Positions 37,801 to 49,800 of a DNA stretch of 64,000 nt are shown here, in pieces. Source of the stretch: Coturnix japonica (taxonomy: Eukaryota; Chordata; Aves; Galliformes; Phasianidae); assembly GCF_001577835.2 (NCBI RefSeq), contig NC_029547.1, forward strand, positions 57,887,808 through 57,951,807, in the 5' to 3' direction. The number at the start of each line of letters is the position of its first letter. Position 1 is the first letter of the stretch. The notes under the pieces are model-generated. The model did not search any database. It was not told where the DNA came from and saw nothing but the letters and a program-made list of their open reading frames with translations. A program made the translations under genes and the position numbers.

Positions 37801-40800
37801 CCATCCACTAAGGAACATTAAAATGATTTATACCTCTGTTTGTAATACAAATGATGAAGTACAGCATGGAAGAGAATGAAGGATGGGGCAAGATGTTAAC
37901 AAGGGTACTGACGGTAGGGAAATTACCACAAGAAGAGGGGAATAAAAGTACAAAATGCTGTGTGATGGGAAGAAGAGGCTGAGGCCCAAGGAACCATCAC
38001 TCTACCTCACTGATTTCTCAAAGGTCTGGGATAAAAACTGTGTATTTTGGTGTCTGTAGTTCTTAAAAAAAACTCTTGTGAGGGCTGAGGAGGGGATGAA
38101 GGAGAGATATGTGAGTAAAGGATAGCAGTGCTTAACCAATATTTTAGACAGAAAAAATGACTCTAAAGCAGCCACACACCCCTTGTTTGACATCAGAATC
38201 TCCAAAATAAATGTCAGCAGAAAAAATATAAAAGATGAAGATGGAACAAATCTCAACATATATCAAAGTCTGAGCTTTCCAAGATAAAACACCTTTCTTT
38301 CACTGATAGAGGAATTGATTTTCTAAGTACAGGAACACAGCAGTTTTCACCCATCTGGGATTCAATAAAGGACTTGATACATGTTGAAAGAAGTTGAGAT
38401 GCATTTTTTCACTACAAAAGGTGAAACATGCAGAACTCATCTTTGGGACAGGGAGACAGGAGAAATTATTGTCCACTTTTTTGTGGACAAAGAACCAAGG
38501 GGGAATTTAAGATAAAGCTCAACTGTCAAAGTCCCTATGAAATTCATGAAGAGACCTCTATAGGACAGACAGCTGCTGAGGGCCTGGGGAAAGAAGAGAA
38601 AATAAATAGGAAGCATGGCAGGTAAGGTATGAACATGAATGAAAAGAATCATAAGGGATTGAGAACATCCCAGGAGAGCAGTGGGATTTTGCTTTTGCTT
38701 CATTCTTTGTACCACTACTAGAGAACAAAGAAGTACCTTATTGTGCATATACAAAGTAAAAGCAAGAGGAGAATAAGCTCAAGTTTACCTATTAAATGCA
38801 ACAGATACCACAGTGATAATGTGGCATGAGTACCTACCTTTCATATCACTAAAGATAGCCTGAAACTCTCTGATTGTCATGTGGAAAGCAAATTTAGTCT
38901 CTTATTCTTAAAAATCCATTTTTTCCTTGCATCCTTAGCTATGGAATCAGGGACAGACTAAAAATGTCTTCATCTTTCTAAAATCTGAGAACAGCAGCTC
39001 TCAAAATGCACCCTTCTGAAATTAGTGTCAATTTTCCTTAAACATGAGCACCCAGGCACAGTGAGTGGTATTTCTCATCCTGTTTAATAATAACAACTGT
39101 CATGACTTACTTAGAAGATAAAGCAATATTCAACAAAGCCCAAATACTACTTTTTGGATGTATTCATTGATGTCTCTTGCTCCCATATCTGGGCCAAAAA
39201 GATTGATCAGATTTTAACAGTCAAATAAATCTGTGTCAAGACTAAACTGGCAGTGAACTTTCTTATAACAAGACAGGACACTCCCTAGGATATCTGAGGA
39301 GAAAGCCTATTTCATATTTCTGCTACTTATGGACCTCGTATTTAGCAAGAAAAGACTCGTGAGGAAGTCCATGTAGGAGTAACTTGTTTGTCTCTCCATA
39401 GCCAAGCATCCAGTGAATCACAGAATCATCATCCAGGTAAACCTCCCAGAGTGAGTAGCAGGTCCATATCCTGCTCTTCTCTAAGGGTCCAGTGTATCAT
39501 CACTGTCCCATCCAGAATCAAACAGTAGAGGAAATGCCTAGGAATAAAGCTAGCTTAAGCGAAAGCAGAGCAGAAAAGTGCATTTATAAGAAAATATACA
39601 GAGCAAGTGCTTAGCCTCCACAGTTTAACCTCTTTTAGTACTGACCCCGCAGGCGAGAATATTTGATTAGGACTCTAAAACATGCTGAATGTGCTGCAAC
39701 AGCCAAACAGCCCTGAGTGGTCCAGTGGATTCCAGTATCCCGCTTTTCTCTTAATGGCAGTTTACTATCTATCAATATATCCTAGAGGTTATCTGAAGTT
39801 CAAGGGTATTTCAGTTTTAAAGTCTTTTGTGCTAATGAGCAGCATGCAGGACTGGCTTGGGTAACGAACCACTGGTGGTCTCCATACACCTCAGTGTGTG
39901 AGATGGTAAAAAAGCATTTTGCTTCCTAACCTCCATGCTTAGAGCAGGAGGCACAGAGAGGAGAGGTTCATCCTCTGTGGCAATTATTTGCTGATTATGA
40001 ACACCTGCAGGTGGGGCCGTGCTCTGTGGGAACCATGAACCCTTCACCATGGTCACACTAGCCCTTTTTTTCTCTTTTTCTTATGAAATCAGTAGTGACA
40101 GGGAAGATGCGATCCAGGTATTTTCACCCTTTTGTTCAGCTGCTACTTTTAAAACTCAGCTTTTAACCATCAATTCAGTTTGGGATTTGGAAACTGTGAG
40201 GGAGTAGTGACATTCACTGTCAACGCCAGAGCAGAAATAAAGCTACAGCACTGTTCCTCTTCCTGCCCCAAAAGGACCTACAGGGCAGTCACCTCAGTGC
40301 GGTCTCTGAGGCATTTTTACATTGATCTTGTGTAAAGGGCATAGTGGTTTTTAAGTACAACAGAAAGTAAACTCCACATTTTATTGATAGAATTTCTTCA
40401 CTGTTTTCTCAGCAATTAACATAATAAAATACCTTAAAAAAAAAAAAACCCACACAGAATAAAAATATGAATGCTATTTTTATGTGGACTCTGGCCTTTT
40501 TTACACTGTGCTCAGCTGAACATTATGTGCCAGAATTATAGAAGATAAAATTAGAGCTAAAAAAAAGAAGAAGAAAAAAAAAAAAGCCAAAGAGATGGGC
40601 TGCTGAGAACTGATTTGTAAGTAAAATGGCCATCGTACACAGAATAGCAATGATGGAATTATTCATACAGCGATTTGATTGGCATAACCTTTCTTCAGTG
40701 GTCCAGAAGAAGCGTTTAGCTCAGCAGAACTGGATATAAACCAGGACCAGGCAGCATGGTATGGCACATCTCAAACATTACCTTGCCAATCATGAGGGGG

Positions 40801-43800
40801 GCAATTCCTCTAAAGTGGAATTTACTTGCAAAGATTTTACAGCTTAATTAACTTTGTGCTGTAAACAGTTAGGATCTTTTGTTCTGTTTTGGTACAAACG
40901 GGAAGTAAATTTGCAGTGCTAAAGATGCTTACCTATAAAACGTATGATTCTTCGAAGCAGTGGGTTCAGGTAACAGCACTCTCCAGTCAAAATAGTTTTC
41001 TCTTGGATAATTAGGGTTTCTCTGGTTGACTTTATGAAATACATGGATATCTCACCAATAAAAATCTGTCAGAAAAGGGAAAGAAACAGGTTAAAAGTGA
41101 AATAAGCAAATACTGAAACACGAGTGTCTGATTCCAGACCACAGAAACTACTGCCCACCGCTGTGCTTTGGGACACTGCACTTCCACAGCTGAGATGTAC
41201 TGCAGTGACCCAGCTCCCAGCCAAGAAAAGGGTCTGCTGTCCTCATGCTCTGTGGCAAGACACAACAATTTATGGCCTTACACTAATTTCTTATTTTTAC
41301 TACTATTAATACAGAATATCATGTCCTGGGTTTGCCATTTAAAATTTACAGATAGGACAGGCTTTATAGATGGAAATGTTCTATGAGTGTAGCAAATTGG
41401 AAGGTGATTTTACAGACTTCTACCCCAACGTTCTACCAGCAAGCACCCACAACGCTGAACATTCTTTACAGCTTTTACAACTTCTCAGAAATACATCCGT
41501 CTGAGTCTGCCACAAAGGCAACAGAGCTCTTGCCACTGCTGAAAAGAGATTTAGATAAAGGACATCCCCCATTGGAAACTTGTCAGAAGTCGCAAAACTC
41601 TCGAGGTCACCAAACATTTTGGACATCATATGCTGTATTAGTACTAAGAAAGTAAAAACTGTTGGGAGATAAAGGCAGCACAGGCAATTACCCACAACAT
41701 TACATCACTTGCATGGTTCCCTCCATAGCCTGGCTTGGTGTGATGGTACCTCTGAACATGCCTGGGACAATTCCTGTGAGGAAGGCTGGATGCAGTCATT
41801 TCTCTTTACATCACAGTTGAGCCACTCAGCCACAGATTGCACATGTGGGGCAGTATGAAGGCCACAGGATGAGTGCTGATCTGTTTTATTTATTATCTAT
41901 CTGTCCTGCTTAGTTTACCAAAACACCAAAACGTAAATTTCCAGGGATCTACCAATCTTCATGTCAACCGTTCCTGCCTAGTAAATATATATTTTGTTAA
42001 CAGAACATTCATTTCTTCCATGAACTATGAGCTGTATACCATAGGGGTGGAATCACTAGCTCCTAAGTGTTCAGAATTAATTTAACTCTGCTGTACAGAA
42101 GTCTATCTGCCCAAGCTAAAGCTGGGCAGATTTTGATCACAGGTTTTAGAGGCAGTGGTGGGCTATTCACTCATATCACATTTTGTCAGCAGGCTTCAGA
42201 AAGGGAAACTGAAATTTAGAAAGACAGAGTTTGTAATGAGAGTACTTAGGAAAAACAAAAAACAAAACAAAACAAAAAAGACCCTGAAGTAGAAGAAATG
42301 AGTTTTTAAAAAGAAAGCACCCAAGTGAATTAATAAAAAGACAGTTATTTCAAAACATGCAAGAGGAATCCATAATGGTCAAAGAAAGCTATTACTGAAG
42401 TGTGTGCACATACATTTACACAGATACAGAATTAGCTCAAACCTTGAGGAACAAATTCTAGCTCACTTGGCTGGGATGGTATGCTGTTTCAAGGGCAAAA
42501 ATTTATCCTTATTAAGCCAGATGAACATCCTTATTGATTATTGACATTCAAGCCAAGTATGCTCAACCTCTTTACAATTCTAACTGCTGATGGTGAGAGA
42601 TGTAGTTGTAAAATGTATGTCAATAATGGCATCTGGGGGGTAGGAGCCAATGCATGGGAGCCACACTGAAATATTGCCTTTAGCTCGTTTCACTGCATCT
42701 CCTCTTAACAGAATTGGCAAGCAGTTCAATAAGCTCAGCTCCCTAACTATGGGGCAGGGAATTAAGAAACAGACCATCTGCACTAAAGCAGTTTGAAAGT
42801 GACACTGTTTCAAGTCATTTATTATCTGAATAATGATAATACTGAGAAGTCTGAGTTAATGCTTTGCCTTTCTGCCTCTCTGCCTGGGGCAGTACATACA
42901 CACTGAGGGAGAATTCACACTTTGAGGAAATTCTAGTTTGTGAAGACATGAGAAAGCTGAGTTACAAAAACCCAAACTTTTCAAATGAGGGTTAGGTATA
43001 AAACACAGACATAAACCTTCTTTATAATACAATACATCATTTTAATGTTTCTTCTCATCAGATGTTGACTGCATTGCAGCCTCAGTTCCATCATGGCTAT
43101 CAGGAACGTGGCTATCTTGCACTCTCCTCACGACATGCCATGTATACAAACTAGTTCCACTTAAGATTTAGAAGTAAATTTTGCCTTGGTATAAATCTGT
43201 TCCTCTACTGATTAAGCAGAGCTATCCCAGAATTCTTGCAGCACTGCAAAATAAGATTTTTTAACTGACCAGTCCTTTCAATTTAATATAGCCTCTGGGT
43301 ACACATTAATAGCACTGTATGTGTGAGATGACTCAAGCTAATTCTATATAGCTGGACTATTCTCATGGTTCTGCTTCTGCCACTGCACTTTGTTGTCTGG
43401 ATTAGAGGATTTTATTTCCTTGCACATTTTATGTGGGCTCTAGAAAGTGATTCAGGGCCTTGCTGAGCTCTAAAAACTCGTGGTGAGCTTGGGAACCTGT
43501 TCTGATAGCTAATCTACCCATGCAGATTTGAATGCATGGCTCAGAAATGTGATTTGTTCATCTCCAGGCAGTTCTGAGGATGAATAACTTCTCTGATTTT
43601 CATGACTTAAAACTTGACAGGCAACTTGGCTGCATGTGGACACTGTCCAGCTGGCCTCCCAGAATCAATTGCTGACATTTTGTCTATAATGGATCTGAAC
43701 TCACACAGCCATTGCCTGGAAAAGACATTCCACCAATGTGTGGACCAACACCTTTGGACATACCACATCTTCCCCTTTTGTATTCTCAGTGCAGTGGGGG

Positions 43801-46800
43801 CACTCAATCCTCCCTGCACTCTTGCATGGTTTATTTCTTGTTAATTTGTTTAATTATCAATTTAAACATCAGAACAATCTTTTGCTTTCAAAAGGAAATG
43901 GGATTTTTATCTTTTCCTTTAATCTTCAGCTTCTTACACCACTTTCTGATGAGCTCAAGTCAAATGTCAAAGGATTTTTTGCATAATTGCACTCTAAAAA
44001 TGGATTAGAGGTAAACATCAAAAGGGGCCGTTTCTGTAGGGATGGAGTAAGATAAGCTGTCCAGGTATGAATCTGGGATACTGCCAGTAAGACATTTCAG
44101 AACAGCAGTATCCTGCAGCATCACTCCTGCAGGGACTATGCTGTCGGTGAGGGGGGGAGCCCTGAGGAGATACATTCCATTTAGGAAGTGAATTACTTGA
44201 TGGCATAGTCAGGGCAGCCAAGTCTGGGTCGAGATTTAAGGCTTTTGCTTCTTTCACTCTGAAGTACAGACAGTATTTTAGAATATTCTGATTTCTATAA
44301 GTTATTTTTCAACTCATTTGCTTTAACAGCATCCTTCTGGCACAGTCAATCAATGTTAACACCATTTAATCAAAGAAAACAACATCCAGGGACATACTAT
44401 TACACAGAAAAATCTCAGGCAGCAAAAAAAAAAAACAACAACATTGCTGGGTCTCACAACATCATTGCTCTAATTTCTGGTCTGGTTTCAGTGAGCAGAG
44501 TGACATTTCCTGAATTCTCTACAAGACTGTGTGTGGTGGCATTTTTATTGTCACGAGTAGACAGAGCTAGATTAACCAATCCTGTAACATCCCAACAGCA
44601 ACTAAGAGGAGGAAGGCAAATGCTGAGAGAAAAACTGCATGTGGAGCACTCAAAACAAGAGAATACAAGCAGCTGTGGGTTACAGGGACCCTGATCAGCC
44701 ATTATTGTAGCTTTCTGTTAGACCCTCTCCTCTGTTGTTCTTGTACTGGGGAGCCCACAGCTGTGCACTGAGCACAGTACTCCAGTTGTGGCTTCACCAG
44801 GGTCAGCAGAGAGGAGGGTTACCTCTCTCAACCCACTGGCCATAGCCCTTCTAATGCACTCCTGTGAATGGTGTGTATGATAACAGGACACGATCATTTC
44901 CAGAGCCATAGGCACACCCATACCTCACTCCTAGATGTCCCAGCTCACCATGACAGGACTCGAGAGAAAGTGATGCCATTGCACAGAACACACTCGCAAA
45001 ACCCCCAGGCTTTTCCTCCAGCTCACTCCCATGCACAAGGTGGGAGCTCTCAACACACTGGAGCTGAGCTCTCCATCTGTGGCTGGGCAGAAAGGGAGGC
45101 TAGCTGTGACAGAGAAGTCTACACAAGCACTGGCCATACACCTCCCTGGAAAGTATCATATCTTCCAAGTCAGGAGGGACACTCCAGGCATGGATGCTGT
45201 CACAGGGGTCTGTGTGCTCCCTACTGCATCACTGCTAGCACAGCCTGGGGATTTCTGAATGAAAAAGATGGGAAGAGCTGCTGCAACTGGACTCTGAGCA
45301 GCAGGAGCTGCTCCTGGTTTATTTCAGCATCTGCCACTGAGCAGCTGCAGGGAACTCAGCCAGCACACCGCAGAAGTTCCCCGAGTTCCCTTCTAGGAAG
45401 GCTGCACTACACCAAAGCCAAAGAGGGAAGACAGTAATGAAAACAGGAAAAACATCTAAAAAAAGTGTTTCTGAAATTTGGAAGGCAAGTGTGAAGTTTT
45501 CAGACCACAGTTTTATTTGACCAGTTGCAATAAAGTTATCCTGGAATAAACACTCTTTTGAAGAACTTAACTATACGGGCCCATTAACAGCTACAAGGAG
45601 CTGCCACCTCCTTCATGGAAACAGAGGGAAAAACAAAAGATTGCATAAAAACAGCAGCAGTACTTTCCATCTTACTGCAAAGAAGTGAAAAACTTCACCC
45701 TTGAGGCCTTCTGCTGCTGTTCAGCATTCATTTCAGGGAGCTGCCTGTTCCTAAGCCTCTCCTCTCAAGTGACCAGACAGATCACAACAGATGGAGAAGT
45801 GCAAAAAGAAGCTCTGAATGCAGGAATGAGAGCTTTGTACCAGCTGAGGAATTGGCTGATTTGTAGTAACCTTGTAACAGGAAAACTGGCCTCAAGGGAC
45901 ACAAATTAATGCTTGAGGTATCCAGAATATTTTTAAGGAAATGACTTGAAAATTTTATGTTTATGTAAAACAACTTGTTCTGATTGAAACATTATTTTCG
46001 TAAAATTCTAATATTGGCAAAAATCAAATCATTGTTACTTCTGCTCTGAATTGTAATAATTCTCCACCCTTCCCTATTTTGGAATTGACAGTGCACTGAA
46101 ATATTATACTTTCTCTTGGGCTCTGCATAAGATGATACTGCAGGACATAACTTTTAAATTCACCAGACTTGCTATCATGGAACTCAAGCTCTACTTGCAA
46201 GCTGCTTGTAATATTTATGTTTCCTATCACAAGGGGGACAGCTGAGTAAAAAGTCTGCACTATGCTTACCTCCAGAAAAGGGTTTGCATCCTAAGATCCT
46301 CAACTCTGAAAATAAACACATTCATTTTCTCACTAATTTCACCCTGCCTGAAGTACTTATGATCACCAAAAGTGGAGCTGTCCATCTAAAGATCTGTGTC
46401 TGCTATCTAAATGTGCAGATATGTTGCTGTAGGCTGTCTTAAGCCCAAGACAACAGCAGTTTGGAACTTTTTATCCTTTAAAAATGGATGACACAAAGAC
46501 TAAAGTTCTGTTTTATTCTCAAAAGGATATGGAGATGAACACCCTCCTCCTCATCTCTCCCCTTTCCTTGTCTGCCATATATTTTGTAGGTAGCTTATTG
46601 CCAAGTACTTGCCATGACTGTCAAGGAGAAAAACGATTTAACCCCAGATTCTGAAAGGTCTGGAAGGCAAGTCCTGCAAGGAGAGGCTGAGGACACCTGG
46701 GTTGCCCAGTTTGAAGAAGGGAAAGTTCAGAAATGTCTTTCTGCAGCTCTATGATGAGGGGAAATGGAGAGGGGGGTGCTGGGCTTTGCTCCTGGGAATT

Positions 46801-49800
46801 GATGGTAGGTGTGTGGGTCAAAACTGTGCCAAGGAAAGATGAGACAGCACACTGGGAAACATTTCTTTAGTGCAAGGGTGGCCATGCACTGGAACAGACT
46901 TTTCAGAGAGCTAATTGATGCCCCATAGCTGTCAGTAGCAAAGGGGAATTCAGAGAATGCCCTCAATTGTGTGGTTTAACTTTTGGTTAGTCCTGAAGTG
47001 CTCAGGCACTTGGACTTGATGGTCTGTGAAGATCACCCCCAACCAAACTATTCCATCCCATCTCATCTCATTCTAGTTTACTAAGACAGAATGAAAGCAT
47101 TTTTATACCCATCTCACTGTGAAAACAAGACAGCTGGAAGAAGCAGTTTTTTAATAATCAGTCTCCCAACATCATCACAACTGAAATCAGCTGCCAAGAA
47201 GGGCAAAGTCTCAGAGGAAGAGATGGGTATTGAAAATCACTGGCATGAGAGATGAATGGTTTCACCTTTCTTTACCTATAAAGCTCTTCATGGTGCCAGA
47301 ATGTACAGGTAACAAATACAATCTAAAACAGACAAGATAGCAGGAATCTCTTTATTCTAGCAATAAAGAGACAGCATAATTTACTGCTTGAATTTAAGCA
47401 TGCATGTTTCAGGGGACAAACCACTAAGTATGAAATAAAATGTTTATTTACAAAGAAAAACAAGTTTGTCCTTTTTCAGGTACAATTTATCATTAAAATC
47501 ACCATTTCCCTTCTGCTTTGCAGCAAAGTTGCTAATATCAACACACTCTGAGAATTAAAAATGAATAAGGCAGATGAAAGCATTTGACCTGATCTCCATG
47601 GAATATTTGAGAGAAAAACGCATTTCAGAGAATGGAGTCAGGCATACATGATTTTAATTTATTTAACAGTGCCACCATGAGATTCAGGCATCTCCCCTTG
47701 CAAGAAACTCTCATTATCAGAGACTAAAAGGTTATCACCAGGAGCATTAAAAGACTTTTGTAATTCTGATGTATGATGATTAACTACCCAGTGTAGCAGA
47801 AAAACAGGCTGGTCTCATTTATTTTGCCACTCCAGTGCAGGGAAACGAACATACAGTGGTACCAAATCACAACAGCACATCTGAGATGTGTTGTAAAATA
47901 CATGCATTTGTTTTCCCCATGGCCTCTGTCCCAGCCAAATGACTGAGACACAATGATATTCCATTACATTCATAAAGATGCTCCCTTTTGGCTTTCAAGC
48001 ACTCTAACACCTCACATCTGTGTTAAAATCAGGGCTTGGAGCCCTGCTCAGAGCTTTGCACACAGGACTGCACTTAGACATTGCTAGTGACTCATCTGAG
48101 TGTGTTTGTACTGACTCCTGGACTATTTTCCATGGCTCCAGAAAGGCTGTTAAGCAGAACTGAGAGTGCTTCCCAGTTACTGCTGGGCTCCTATTCTCAT
48201 TAACAAATCCCTTCCTGTCATGAGGTATCAGAGAAGGGGCAATATATATGCAGCACTCACTGCCTTAAATCCTCTTAGCCAAACCAACCAATTCACTGTC
48301 AGAAAGTGAAGCAATAGAGTCTTGCAGAGAAGAGGGGGAGAAAAAAAAGGGTCTGGCATTACTTTGTACTTATGTCATTTCTTCATACTGGAGCTGCAGG
48401 TTGTCAGTGATTATTCCCAAGAACAGAGTGCACAGAGTGAAACTGGCTTAGCCCACAGTGAATGCAAGCTAACTTCCCTCCTACAAAACACAGCTCTGCT
48501 TTCTTTCTTCTGCTTTTTTTTGGGGTGTGAGGGGAGGGGGTGTATGAGGGGGAAGGGAGTAGTGGGGTGGAGGCAGTGGAGACTACAGTCATCACAGTAT
48601 GAATAGAAATGGCCACACTTACTCCTTTTAGTGAAACCTCCGGGATGTTCAAGGATCTTCAACTGCATAAAAAAATTGCTTCCTAGACTTACCCTGTGAC
48701 CAACAGGCAGCACCTACCCAGGCATAGCTAGCTGCAGATACTCACACACACAGGGGTGTGACCTGCAATGCAATGCAGCAAAAGATCTTACGGAGAATCT
48801 GAGCTCACATTACATCTCACTTACCAGCTTTTTATTAACTGTCATTGCCAAAACTCAGTCTGCAGCAGAAAACTGGGTGGAAACAGGATCAACTAAAGCA
48901 TTTAGTTGATTATCACCCAGGGAAATGGTTGAGTAGCCATCCATGGATGTGTTTAAGAGCCGTTTGGATGTGGTACTCAGGGATGCGATTTAGTGGAGGG
49001 TTTTTAGAGTTACGGTACTGGTTAGGCTGTAGTTGGACTTGATGATCTTCTAGGTCTTTTCCAACCTGGGTAATTCTATGATCCTATGGTTCTATAACCC
49101 AAGGAGCAGAGCTTACTTCCTCAGATCCCATCATTTAGTGTGATTACTGTCCCTCAGGACCAAAACTGTAATCTCTGCACAGCTAGCACTGAACAAGACA
49201 GAACCACAAGCTCCATGCTGTCCTTTAACTGAAGTTCTTTGCACACAAAGCCCTCATTTGATGTTCACTCACACAATAAAGGCTGAGGAAACTACAAAAA
49301 CAACATTGTTCAACTCCCAGAGAAGACTCAAAAACAGCTGTTTGTAAGTAACTAGGAAAAAGTTATTGGGCCACCAATATGAAAGAAATGTTGACCCAGC
49401 AGAGCAGAATCTGAAAGGTTTGCAGACAACTTTACCAGAAAACTTTAAAGAAGATCCAACTGAAAAAAGAGAATTTTAATAGCAAATCACTGAAACAAGG
49501 GACAATCCTCCCACTAACTCCAGTGTCACAGCATCCAGACACAACAGCATCACTCAAACTTGCTTTAAAAGCACAGACTGTGAAAGTTACTGTGAAGGTC
49601 ACTAGGGAGAAACGTAGCATTTATGTTTTCATTTGCAAACAATCTATCACTGCAGCATCTGAATTCCAGTACAGAAAACAACAATGTTACTGCAGAGGAT
49701 TTTCATAAGCTCTTGACATAAATCATTTTGAAATCACCACTCCTTTTCACAAAGTCTCTTTTGACAAAAACTGTAGACTTGTATGCAGATACCTTTCATG

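Larger units (their letters stand above)
32421..40932 (-). other. PLPPR1: PLPPR1 intron between the IFIGEIS and GVFAF exons
   Basis: An 8512-base intron. It contains one CR1 (36370-36650), a 20-21-base tandem duplication at 37399-37446, and A-rich runs near 34180, 40437 and 40560. No coding sequence was recognised. Confidence 0.85.

Noticed and set aside
39413-39445. cacagaatcatcatccagg as a CR1 end
   Set aside because: Too short, and the sequence beyond it is not CR1-like.
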